This document shows, piece after piece, positions 13,001 through 23,935 of a stretch of DNA of 64,000 nt; position 1 is the first letter of the stretch; every line of letters starts with the position of its first letter. The notes beneath the pieces are model-generated. The model did no database searches, was not told where the DNA came from, and worked only from the letters and a program-made list of their open reading frames with translations. The stretch is from Paramacrobiotus metropolitanus (taxonomy: Eukaryota > Tardigrada > Eutardigrada > Parachela > Macrobiotidae): the NCBI RefSeq assembly GCF_019649055.1, contig NW_026570232.1:1364001-1428000 (forward strand), in the 5' to 3' direction. A program made the translations under genes and the position numbers.

Positions 13001-14681
13001 GTGACCTCTTCATCAATGTGCTGACGGTATGTACTGCTACTGTACTACTGTATCAATCATTGAAAGTTGAAACAAGACGAAAGAGATGTGAAATTACAGA
13101 CTTTGTTAATTTAATATATGGATGATTTTGTGCATTGCAGAGCGGTGTGTGGCCAATTCCCAGCTTCGATATCCCCTTCAATATCCCCGTCGGCCTGCAT
13201 TCGGTAATAGAGAATTTCGGTGAATTTTATTCGAAGGAATACTCCGGTCGGCGTCTGACGTGGATCTTCCAACTGGGCTACGTCGACGTCAAACTGAACT
13301 ACGTGAAGCGACCGGTGATCGTCACCATGACAGTACAGCAGTTGGCCATCTGTATGGCCTTCTCCGATGTGGACAGTATCAGTATGGCCCAGCTGAAGGA
13401 GATGGTGGGGATGCCGGATGAATATCTGGAAGTCAACATCGAATGCCTGGCCCAGCAGGGGCTGATGCGCCGCTATCAGGATACGGAGTTGGGACAGACC
13501 GTCGCGCTCTGTGTAGACTATTCGCCCAAGAAACCGCGAATCAAGATTGCAGCGCCGCAGACCAAAGAACAGCCGACGCAGGAGCGCGAAGAGACCGAAC
13601 GGTCTACCGGGGATATGCGGCAGCTGTTTTTACAGGTACGAAGTATAGAAATAGACAAATAGTAGCGGAAAACATGCATACACTGTTACTTAACTTAAGA
13701 CTACATGCATTGTAGTAGAATGGCATTCAATGGCAAACGTTCGACGTATCGATACGATAATTATACTGTACGTTACTTTAGTAACTTTACAAGTACAGTA
13801 CAATCGCAGATAGCGCGGGCGCGCGCGCGCGCTGAATACTTATGAACGCGGCCGTAGCTTTTTGACACAGGTTATGATTCTTTTAATGCTTTGTATTGTA
13901 GTATATAGTTCGTAATTTGATTGGGTAAGTATAAATAAGGTTACTGTAGTAGTACTCGTACTAGTACCTTTTCTTCGTGATACGACTGCAGTCATTGTGG
14001 CGTAAATAGAACAGGTTTATTTTAAACAGCATTCCGTGTATGCCAAACCCACCCATCCCAATGTCCGACAATCGCCAGCCGCTTTCACGCTGTAAACTAA
14101 CTATCTTTATTCTATCCATTCCATTCACATATGAGTTAAGTCGAAGGAAGGTGGGGGAAATTTCCAATGAACCGAATTTCCAGTAAATTGCAGTTTCCGT
14201 ATTACCGAAGCATGGGCAAAGTATGGTATACATAAGGACACATCAGTGGTCCATAGAGGAAGTTGTTGAACAGTATTGCCGCCTCATTTGTTACGCTTTC
14301 ATTTCGAAGCGGCAGTTTTTATCCCCATGCTGATTTCAGCATTTCGTTTTATGTCACATATTCTCAGATGTGGCACTGTCATCTAGCCATGCACTCTTGG
14401 AGTCGTAAATACGTCATTTTTCCAAAATGTGCTATCCCATGAAGTCATAAGAACTGCGTCTAAGGTCATCATTTCTTTTTCTGCAGGCCACGATCTGTCG
14501 AATCATGAAGTCCCGCATCAGCATGTCGCACCAGAATCTCTTGGAGGAAGTCCGAGAGATCGCCCAGTCGCGGTTCGCTGCCACGGTGCCGATGATGAAG
14601 AAGGCGGTGGATACGCTGATAGAAAAGGACTACATCCGTCGCTCACCCACCGCGCAAGATGTATATGAATATATTGTATAG
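10024..14681 (+). CDS. CUL2: Cullin-2, CRL2 ubiquitin-ligase scaffold (complete, 7 exons)
   Basis: Exons are 10024-10199, 10278-10709, 10920-11130, 11314-11895, 12790-13026, 13141-13635 and 14487-14681. The phases join to give about 775 residues (human CUL2 is 745). The N-terminal region contains WNERFS followed by DVYAITVDFPPEYV. The middle has VLQRLQEEELRARRL and the cullin-homology motif SAELIARYCDNLL, then DKDVFQR joined to FYSRMMAKRLI. The C-terminus has SGVWPIP, GRRLTWIFQLG and the winged-helix neddylation domain. In that domain the predicted NEDD8-acceptor lysine is the K of CRIMKSR (codon 14508-14510). It ends VYEYIV. Cullin-2 scaffolds Elongin B/C, a substrate receptor and Rbx1 in nucleus and cytoplasm. 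The first exon junction (YV insertion) is my least certain boundary. The 894-bp intron 4 contains a hAT-type MITE. A truncated paralogue follows on the same strand. Confidence 0.93.
12101..12504. mobile_element. hAT-type non-autonomous DNA transposon (MITE) in CUL2 intron
   Basis: The termini are inverted repeats: the left end begins CAGGCCCGCCA and the right end, read inward, begins the same way. Both continue into a G-run plus CGCACC on each side. The element is flanked by a perfect 8-bp direct repeat GGCGCAAG at 12093-12100 and 12505-12512. An 8-bp target duplication plus CAG-starting termini is the hAT hallmark. It is 404 bp, has GC-rich ends and an AT-rich centre, and contains no transposase. 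It sits wholly inside CUL2 intron 4, so it should be removed by splicing. Confidence 0.9.
13813..13832. repeat. GC dinucleotide run
   Basis: A short alternating G/C tract with one interruption lies in CUL2 intron 6. It is a simple-sequence, Z-DNA-prone tract with no other feature attached. Confidence 0.8.
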
Positions 14682-15719
14682 AGCTCAGGAAATCCTGATA
14701 GAGTATAAGTGAAAATAATGTATTTCTATCACGGTCTTGTATCTAGTGGACACTGTCCACAGCCTGCCATGTTGATTTTATTGTCGAGTGTGGTCGCGTG
14801 CATAGATGTTATATGTGAAATGGTTTTAATCCGTTATTCTGTTTACGTAAGCTCGCTAAACGCCAGCCCGAGTTTATCTGTGTCCAGAATGAATTTACCG
14901 GTGTTTTGGGGGATTCTGGGGGTGCGTCTGTGACTCTGTCGTAACATGTTAGTTACATAACGGTATCAAATAAATCAAGTGTATCGGTCACTGTAACTGC
15001 AATCGTTGATCGGCCAAGGACTTGTTTTCTGGTTTATGCAATTCAGAATCCAGCTTGTAAAACTTAACTACACCACACCTTCATGATAGGGATACAGCCT
15101 AACTAGCTACATGTTAAACAGTCATCCGATTCTGCGCACGGCAATAAAAATTAAACACGAGTGAAATAACCCACTCTAGGATATGCATTATTGTTTTCCC
15201 GTGCGCCCATTATAACAAACACATTTCTACTCACCATGGTCAGCATTTCGGTCTAGTATAAGCAACTCTCTTTTGCGTTTTTAGTGGCTTGCTGGGTTGC
15301 GGCGCGCGATATTAGCCTCTTCCGCTTTTTGAGAATCAGCCAGCCATGCCAGACGTTTGACGCTTTCAAACCAGGGTTTACGGCTGGCAATATGGTCGTG
15401 TTCCGTCGTCAAATTAAAATTGATGAAAGGTCAAAATTCCCAGAAACTCCACCAAGATCGGTGCATCCAGGTTAACGAAAACTTTCCTTTCAAACGACTG
15501 CAGTGGCACTTTTGCACTGCCTCCCATGTGGTGGTCAGACATTCTACCGACCATACCAATTCTTATCGCCATTCCAAATTTGTTTTCCGAGTATGTAAAT
15601 TGCATTTCTTCAGTTGCAGAGCTCTCAGTTCAATTAGAAAGTTGAGGATTGTTAACAAATCACTGTACCTGATAATCTGCAGTCCGTATTTTGTGACTCC
15701 CCATTCCTCACAGCAGACG
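14682..15719. other. Intergenic gap between the two cullin genes
   Basis: About 1 kb with no splice-consistent coding frame. It must contain the CUL2 3' end (a possible poly(A) signal AATAAA occurs near 14969) and the promoter of the second cullin. I see no TATA box close to 15720. Confidence 0.4.
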
Positions 15720-18700
15720 ATGCCCAGAATGGTGATCAAAATGCCACTCCCCTCTCAGAGACTAGAACCTACTCATCCCGTCGAAGTGGGAGCGTTTTTC
15801 GACCGACGATGGAGCGAAGTGAAGGAGGCCATCGACAGCCTGCTGGCCAGGCAGTATGCTGACAAGTTCTTCTCCGATTTGCACACGTAAGTTTTCCCAG
15901 CTTTTGGCCTGTACTCTGCTTCTTGTTCTTGGCGTTGAATGCACAACGCAGTCGCCCATATTGTGCAGTGATTCTGACGGAGACTGTGCTTGTTGGCAGG
16001 ATCATGTACGAATTTCGAATCAGCTCGCACCGTCTGGAGTACGCCAGACGGATTTATCAGAGCGTCTACTATCAGATTAGTCTGCATTTATCGCGCGTGT
16101 ACGATGAGATCTTCCCGGACACACTGGTGGGATCGGAGTTCCTGAAAACCTACGTCACAGAATGGGAGAAATTCCAGACTTCCATGAAATCCATCGAAGC
16201 CCTGGAGTTATCCTTCCATTCGCTGTGGGTGTATTATGGGAAACATCAGAAAAATTTTATGCAAATTGGCCATGAAATTTGGAAGCATTCGGTAGTGGAA
16301 TCCTTGGGGAAACGCTTGACGGATCCATTAATCGCGGGAATATGCTGGTAAGCGGCGGTAGGGTAGACAGATTGATGGTTTAGCGTAGTACAGTGGCGAA
16401 AGTATGGAAGTTTTGTGCCGATATGGGAGCCAGTTGCGACAGCACTGTAAATTCCAGTGAAAAATCAGTTATTCGTTTTCATACGAATCAGGTTTTTTCT
16501 AGCTTCATGTTGATTCCATTCAGTTAGATTTATGTACATCGTAGTGACTGGGAAAACAACGCGACGCAGCATTCGGGATGTGTTAAGACTGTCGTCACGT
16601 CGCTGATCACCATGGATGGATATGGATGCGATGAGGACGAACTGCCTGTGTATAGCACTATCTTTGAGCTGCCGTTCCTGCTGGCAATGCGCGAACGCTG
16701 CGAAAAAGAAGTCGTAGCACTGACTCGGAATGCTACGAGTCTCCATTATCTGCACAGGGTAAATGAAGCACTAAGAATAATAACAAAATCGTAGTGCAAT
16801 GGTATCATCTGTTCATGACTTGTGTGACTGGTATTCGCAATACTGCGTATATTTCGAAATTATGGAAATAAGGTAATGCTAAAAGATTTGGAATCGGTTA
16901 AGGTTTTGCCAACGTTTTTGGTTAAAATTAATTAATTGTATTGTTTTTACTATGTGCTTAGGAGACAGTAGGCCCGCTTTTCGACGTATAACGGTAATGC
17001 CGAATGACGGGAGTTTAATGGCTCAGTGTTTTTTTGCAGACTTCGGAGTTCTTTGATCAGGAAATAATACGTTCCTCCGATATCTGCCATAAATCGACAA
17101 TAAAAAAGCTGCACGCACTGCGGTCGGAAGTCCTCGGGGAAGGGCTGGCGTCGATTTTCCTGGATAATCTCAATACGCGCACCGAGAATCTCGTCGACAA
17201 TTTGCTTCTCATGTACCAGCAGTCCCACCTCTTTACTCCCGAGGAAAGGGCATCGCGGCGGCGATTCCTGCTGGCCACCATCGAGGAAAAGACCACTGAA
17301 TTTCTGGAAACCAGTTCACTGGATATGCTGCCCGTTTTTGGGGAAAATTCCCAGGAATTGTTGGAACTGCACAATTTAGCGCCACAGACGTTTCGTCAGC
17401 TGAAGGCCGCGGAGACAGCGTTTCGGTTTGTGGTTAACCGGGAACAAGGAGATCTTGACAAGAAATTCTCCTTGGCCGAGACGTTGGTTGCACATTATGA
17501 CCAGTTCATGAGAAAAAATCCCGATATTGATCGAATGGATGCAATCCTGGAGCCGCTTATGTTGTGCCAGTTTTTGGAGGATAACCGATCTTTTTATGAG
17601 GTAAAAACAATGAACGATGGATATTCACTAATTTTTCTTAAGGAGAATCATTTAATAGTATAATTTCGATTTTTCAACATTTAACAGAAATTGAAACGTA
17701 GAACATTACGCCTTACCTTACGCGCCACCAGCAGCACGATTTTCTCGAAATTTAAGTGTGATGCTCGTTCACGTTTATAGTGCAATATTCGCAAAATGGC
17801 CCGACGCTTGCTACTTGGTCGACGCCCTGATCTCATGATGGAAAACGTTTTAATTGACAAGTTATGCAAAAACGGGGCTGATTCAAAGGAAATCAAGTGT
17901 GTCAAACGGCTTGTCAACGACATTGAAAGCAGTCGGAGTCTGATGACGGCCTTCTTATCCGAAGTTGTGGACGATGACGATCCCTCTGCAACTCCGCGGT
18001 CTGATTGCGAACTTTTCGTAAATGTTTTGACGGTAAGTTTTGTGATTAATTAAGTAGGACGTAGACTCGTATATCTAACTTCTTTTAGCATACTGTACTT
18101 AAAGTAGCTGACAAGCAAGCGTAATAGTCTGCAGCTTTTAATTTACATTGCACGATGAGATTGGCTTTTTGATACAGTGGGTTTGGACCGTTTTGTAGAG
18201 TGTGGGCATCAATATCTGGCGGTTTTAAGCCTATCAAATGATGCATGATTAGTAACAGTTGAATGCCGTACTAAATATTTTTACTTCTTTGTATGGATCT
18301 TAAAAGAGCAGTATAATACAATTGACTGGAAGAAAATATATCCCAATAAAGTATTGAATGTTTCATTTGCTTCAGCCTGGCGTGTGGCCCATTCCCAAGG
18401 AAGGGATGACAATGACCTTGCCCCCGGATATCCTCCTTCTGGTGGACCGCTATTCGGCCTTTTACACGCGCCAAACCGGTCGGTCTACGTTGAACTGGAT
18501 GTACAAACTGGGATTCGTGGATGTGCAGGTGAACTACCTTCGCAAGCCGCTGCTGATCACCATGGATATGCCGCAGTATGCGATCTGTGCGGCGTTCAAC
18601 GATATAGATCAGATGGATGTGGAGAGTCTGAAGCTGCGCACGGGTATTGTTAATGAGGAATGCTGGAAGAAAGCGATTGCTGCTCTTGTCGATGTGGGGA

Positions 18701-18786
18701 TTTTCTCCTTTTCGGGACACAGTTTGCTGTTAAAGAAGGACTTTTCTCCCAAAAGATCGAGAAGCAATATTTTGACGAAGGCTTGA
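15720..18786 (+). CDS. Divergent cullin paralogue lacking the neddylation domain (6 exons)
   Basis: Exons are 15720-15886, 16000-16347, 16545-16758, 17040-17600, 17781-18032 and 18376-18786. All phases agree, giving about 650 residues. The cullin backbone is clear: N-terminal FFDRRWSEVKEAID, a central long repeat, the block FRFVVNREQ then LVAHYDQFMRK, LMLCQFLEDNRSFYE joined to CNIRKMARRLLLGRR, and PGVWPIP with LNWMYKLGFVDVQVNYLRKP. Introns at NVLT|xGVWPIP and before the FY...M.A(K/R)R block match those of the neighbouring CUL2, indicating tandem duplication and strong divergence. The frame stops at TGA 18784-18786, right after KKDFSPKRSR. No winged-helix exon with an IMK neddylation motif was found in the next 900 bp. 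It may bind Rbx1 or adaptors without being NEDD8-activated, or be decaying; every exon is open and well spliced, which argues for function. Confidence 0.85.
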
Positions 18787-19689
18787 CGACGAAGGTCATC
18801 TGATGGGCTGTAGCGTGATGGGAGAGATGGTGGTTGAACGTTGTGATTAATGAAAGAAATGTTCGTACTCTGTATATTATATACTGTAAAGGATCTTCGA
18901 ACATTGGGTTTGTCTTGTTCTTAATAACGCGGTGACAGTATTTGCACAGAGATGTAAAATGCGAAACGCGGCAACCGGCACCATCATTTATTTTTATTTG
19001 CTTGTCCCGGTATTCTGTTTCGTCTTTGTTGATGCAGCATTGGTTTTGATATCATTTGCTAATGTTGCTAAAAGTCAACAAAGTTTCGGTCTGCGGTACT
19101 TATTTGTCGTTTGGGTGACCCATTTCGAAAAACCCATTATTCAATTAACGAACAGTTAACATATCTCATACAAAATTAGAAAAGCCAGATTAATTATTAT
19201 AATTTGTGCAACGAAAGACTAAAAGTGTGGCTCAAAGTTAAATTAATGTAAACCGTGGTAGATACACAGATACGTATGTACTCATTGTACTGCACATACT
19301 CGTATAAGCTTTTTTAGCTTTTAGATTGGCTGATCGGGAATAATTTGTACCCGATGTTGTTTTTCATGGCAGCTTTGCTGTGGTTTTGTTTATATGATTA
19401 AAATACTCGTATAATACATTATACGGATGCTCTCCGCACATTTGGTACCATTTGAACAGAGCCGACTACCAAAAAAGAGAAGATTTTCGCAATGCAAACG
19501 CGCAAGGCAACTGACATAATTATTAATTATGTTATAATTATTAATAATATTATATAATTTTGCAAAATAGGCATCACTAAAAACGTTTAAAAGCGGGCTT
19601 CGGTATCTGCAAGGTTCGCAGTGTGCTAATGTACTGTACAGTCTGCAACACAGCATGGATGTCACCCGCGCTCGTTATTTCGCTCTGGT
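18787..19689. other. Intergenic, converging 3' ends
   Basis: This is the 0.9-kb gap between the truncated cullin (+) and the last exon of the first GPCR (-). I searched it for a missing cullin neddylation exon and found none. An AT-rich imperfect inverted repeat lies at about 19518-19555. Confidence 0.5.
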
Positions 19690-21143
19690 TCATTCGGATG
19701 CAGCATCGGTCGTCGCGCCTGCACCCATGGACTTCATTCGACTACGCGATACGTTTGACTTCTCCATTTTAGAAGGATGTGATGATAACCTTGGTCTGTA
19801 TCCGCACGAAAGCACTTGGTTACGGTATTTGGAGTTCAGTAGAAAATACAACACCTGAAAAACCATGTAGCCCCATTATATTAAGACTCCCTTGGCCTTA
19901 GCCAGTATAATTAAACAGCGCATATAAAAATAAATTGCCAGCTGTACGCGATGCACCGTAAATAGCAGAATGAGAGACTAACCGGAATGCTTGCGGTTCC
20001 CGCCGTCATTAACGCTCGCAATATCTGCCGCAGAAACGGTAGTCTGGCGTATTCCTTGGGAAAGAGCGGCGCGGCTAACGGTGCCGGCAACATGCAGCAC
20101 GAATAGCACACGAACACCGTGAAGAAGATCTTGGTGCTGCGGAAGCGGCGTTCCGTGGTGCGCTTGACCTTACACTCCATGACCGGCGCCACTTTCTGCT
20201 GCTTCTGCCACGTGATGCGACTACGCGACAACATCACCACAAAGACCGCCAAGTACAGTACGAACAGCACCACCACCGGCGCGGCGATACCGCCGGCAGC
20301 GAAGAACACCGACCAAAAGGGACTGTACACCACGCCGCACGCGTTCCAGGGCGGTAGGTTGCGGAAGCGGGCGATGTTGGGGAACATGGGCGCCACCGCG
20401 AAGACGACGGCGGTGGACCAGGACAGGCCGATCATGGTGTAGATGACGGGCGGACGGGACCACCGGGAATAGTGGTGCGGGAAACAGATGGCGATGAACC
20501 GGTTGATGCCGATCATCAGGTCGGCGTAATCGATGGACGGCATTAGAGCGGTGTATAAGAATAGAGAATTGGCACAAAATGACGGGGATGCGGATAAATT
20601 GAAAGGAATTCCTATAAAGTTCAACAGAGATTATTCAAATTAATATATACAACGGATACACCGGTAGATGAAATAGTCACTTTGCTTATTTTTGGCGCCG
20701 GAAAATCTACTATAAATCTTTACGCAGGAAAATTAATAAGACTCTATCAACTTCACGCCATGTAAGTTTGCTGTAGGAAAACTAAAACTGGTGTCAACGT
20801 TTGCAGATATCGAAAATGAGGCGTATATACTACTTTATCTATGCGTGACCTTTCGCTACGTACCCGGATATGATTGAATTACCAGCGGTATAGCGACGCC
20901 GCACTGCAGCGCCACTTTTACCAACAGATTGACCATCAGACTGCTGGAGCCGGTGCGGGCTGTTTTGGAGGTGAAAATGGCCGCAATAAGACCCACACTG
21001 GCGATACTGCCAACCGCACAACTGGTCACCATCACTCCGTACCAGATGCGCTGCTCCACTTCGTATACGACCCAGATAGGGATTGTGGTCTTGTTAATTG
21101 TCGCATTTCCTTGAGCGCTAGTACTTGTCGTCGACTCGGACAT
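19690..21143 (-). CDS. Rhodopsin-like seven-transmembrane receptor, copy 1 (3 exons)
   Basis: Exons on the minus strand are 20864-21143, 19983-20611 and 19690-19854, in phase, giving about 357 residues. An N-terminal Ser/Thr/Asn-rich segment with NAT and NKT sequons precedes TM1 (WYGVMVTSCAVGS). TM3 ends LMIGINRFIAICFPHHY, where the usual D/ERY is replaced by NRF. TM4 to TM6 follow (FFTVFVCYSCCMLPAPLA). The third exon supplies TM7: ASIP joined to VLYFLLNSKYR, an SIPxLY variant of NPxxY. The tail is short, basic and Ser-rich. The ligand is unknown and this looks lineage-specific. A very similar gene lies next on the same strand with the same two intron positions. The second-exon frame also reads through the donor to a stop at 19911, but the paralogue shows the splice is right. 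Confidence 0.87.
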
Positions 21144-23138
21144 TGTATGTAGATACTATCTATTACGAAGGTCTACTACATTGGATTCGTAACGTTTAAT
21201 TTGTCTAATTTTTCGTTGTCAATCATGCAACGTACCAAAACATTTGTATATGTTATATATATTAAAATTGCCGATAGAGAAATGTTTGTGGATGTTCGGT
21301 GCGTCAAATATCTTGCTGATGTATGCGTTGAATGCGTTCTGCGCACTTCCTTACTCGTCAACGGATTTCTGGTTGCCTGAACGGTGACAAAACAGAAACG
21401 TTTTAATTTGAAAATATTGCGAGCATGCAGCTCCGCTTATAACCATAGACATGCTGCGCCTTCTTTCAACCTTGATTTCCATGTTTGCAAGATTTGTTCA
21501 CCCAGAGGAAAGGCCATGTCCGCAATAACTATCAATATTATACGATGTGCGTGAGCATCCTTTCTTCTCTTTGAGTAAGTGCTACAAATGCAGTGGAACG
21601 TACAAATCAATAGCTTCTTGCATCGCGCGTGAATGTTTTGGAATCGCAACTAATGCATCGATGGAGTGTGACCTTCAAATCATGGAATACATGAAGAGAG
21701 TCATTCGAATCGATATGAAACGTCCGTATGCATTCAACACATCTACTGCGCGTACTTCTTCCTAAATAAATTGTGTTTTAATGTCGCACGTTCCATGCAC
21801 CAGAATACCGGTCTACGCATGGAGCATTTATTTACTGTACCGTATACTTATTCTTATTATATGACTTTGCATTTTGCACACTGTTTTAATCGACAAAGCT
21901 GTTTTTAGATTACGAATTGATGTACTGTAAAAATTAAAAGTCTCGGTCAAAATTAAGGGGTACAACTAGTACTGTTCGGTGTAGGTGGAACGGATAGTTT
22001 GCTAGGTTTACATATTCAGTGAATGAGTACGGTGACACAATAACCGTCCCAGCCGGAATGGCTAAATTTGCTGGGGCGTGTGTGCGGCCGCAATAACGCA
22101 TTTTAACACAATTTGTTCCGTAAGCCGCCAGTGAGCGGGCGAAACACCGAAAATAAACGGCAAGTTGAAACTGCGCCCCCACAGGTGGCTGCCACGGCTT
22201 CCAGTGTATAAGCTGCGTAAGGGCGGGCATTAAACTTCCGCCAATGCCCATTCAGTTTCGGAATTCAAATCTACACATGGCCGCAGACCAGGCCGCTGCA
22301 CGTTTGTGCAAGTTTAGTTTCAATTTTAAAATTTTTTAGCTGCAGCGAACTCGTCCTGTTTGTGTCTGTCAGAGGTTTTGATTTTTCTTTTCACTTAATC
22401 TTAACGAACTTCGAGACCGATTTTTCAAGATGTTCAAATATTCTTTAAGAATTAGTATTATTAGTTCGATGTTAACGTTGAAATGGAGGTGGAATCAACA
22501 AAGTTGCAAGCTGTTGTAGTACAGTTTTCGATCGAAACCTTCCCACTCTATTTTTCGCTCTTCTGGACGTGGAAACTCTCTCGCTGTCACTGATATGGAA
22601 CGCCGAATTCGAGGCCCGCGATAACAAGAAATTGAACAGGTAAGCGTATTATAACTCAAGCGCATTAGAAATTAGCAGTGTGGTTCGTTATCGCCTTATT
22701 GTTGTGATGTTGTCTTGTGTGGTACTAATGGTGCTATAATGCTATTCGTCAGCCTTTGAATTTTTTTTTGTGCATTTACATTGTTTTTGTGCATTTTTGT
22801 TCTTTTTTATGTTTTTGTGTCCCTTAACAACTTAACTGGAAATTTACAGCTGTGTTTATTGCAGGAGCTGTGGTAGCAAATCGTCGCGCCTCAGTCGAAA
22901 TCGAGAAGCACTGGACTTCGTCTGGTCTTCTATTTGTTATTGTCGGAAAATGACGTTCGAAAACGCTGCGTGAAGGCATAACTCTGTAATAGTTTAATTT
23001 GAATTTTGTGGAATTTTATTCGTTTATTTTGTTTGTGTGAAATCGACATCGGTCGCTGAATGGTGTATTTTTCAGTAATTTCATGGTATGATTTTATTTG
23101 TTTTTTTTATTTATTGGACGCACATTGCTGTGTAGACT
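21144..23138. other. Intergenic stretch between GPCR copies
   Basis: No supported gene. A short frame on the minus strand (21934-22251) contains a proline/alanine stretch that looked faintly like a P450 fragment but lacks the defining motifs. A segment at 23038-23075 resembles the beginning of the dispersed repeat that follows. One CGAAATCG word occurs at about 22896. Confidence 0.4.
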
Positions 23139-23433
23139 GTCGAAACCGGCCGCTGAACGGTATTTTAGTGTTCTATTAAAACCTACGAATGACCTTTTTC
23201 TTGCCCCAAAACAGCTGTCTTTTTGCGCCAACGTAGGCCCAGCGCGGGCTCAAAGTGCGTCCGAAATAACGCGTGAAAATGTTCCCCGAGTGGCGCAACC
23301 AATGATCCAAGGTCCGGTCACCTCGGAAAACCCGGCGACCAGGCCTGGATGTACTGGGTGCCCTTTTGTGGGGTCCATGCGAGCTGAAAATTGCCGGCTC
23401 ATCGCGCCAGCAAATTACTTGTTTAGAACTGGG
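23139..23433. repeat. Dispersed ~295-bp repeat, copy A
   Basis: This segment is highly similar, over its whole length and in the same orientation, to 34791-35083. Shared words include GCGCCAACGTAGGCCCAGCG and GATCCA(A/G)GGTCCGGTCACC. It is probably a piece of an unclassified transposable element. No terminal repeats or target duplications were identified. Confidence 0.85.
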
Positions 23434-23935
23434 CGTGTTGCGGCGATCTTGCGGCAATCTTTAAAAGTTACATATCACAGAACGACCGTTACATCGCAAC
23501 CGCTGCCGCGTGATATTAAAAAGCATCTCTGGCCTTCTTTTTACCAGATCCTTGCGAAACGAAATCACATATAATCAGCACCATCACATACAGAAAAGGT
23601 AGTAAAAGAAAGGTAAGTAGACTGTCCCATTCATGTGGCAACTTAGACCATATGCATTTTGACCAGTCTGACCAACTCTGCCCTCTCCTGTGTCTTTTGA
23701 TAGGAAGTAGAGAGGTGACCAGGTGATCAGGACCTATCGGTTCAAAAAGGCGAATTGGGCAGGGATGCAGAGCTAAACAGCGAACGGTTATCCCACAAGA
23801 ACGGGTCTGATTCAGACCGCTTGCCATTTTTATAGCACTTGCGATGATAAGCATCGGTAATATGTGACAGTTTGAGAGTCATCGCAACACGGTTAATAAC
23901 TTATAACCAGCAGCTGCGCAAGGTTTCGAAGGCAC
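23434..23935. other. Short intergenic gap
   Basis: The 0.5 kb between the dispersed repeat and the 3' end of GPCR copy 2. A minus-strand frame with a hydrophobic stretch at about 23560-23640 is out of phase with the GPCR and is not its last exon. Confidence 0.4.

Noticed and set aside
18787-19689. A hidden neddylation-domain exon for the second cullin
   Set aside because: I read all plus-strand frames for an IMKxR-type winged helix ending in a short aromatic/valine tail and found none; the only open frames are unrelated or lie opposite the GPCR last exon.
19655-19858. Plus-strand frame beginning MDVTRARYFALVHSD
   Set aside because: It is the reverse strand of the real third exon of GPCR copy 1, which joins in phase with exon 2 and has an exact counterpart in copy 2.
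21934-22251. Possible cytochrome P450 fragment (AIPAGTVIVSPYSF on the minus strand)
   Set aside because: The ExxR, PERF and heme-binding cysteine motifs are missing and no neighbouring exon fits. The resemblance is limited to a short proline/glycine phrase.
23516-23854. Hydrophobic minus-strand frame (FLLLPFLYVMVLIICDF) as TM7 of GPCR copy 2
   Set aside because: Its phase does not fit the exon-2 donor, whereas 24085-23936 fits in phase and matches the TM7 exon of copy 1.
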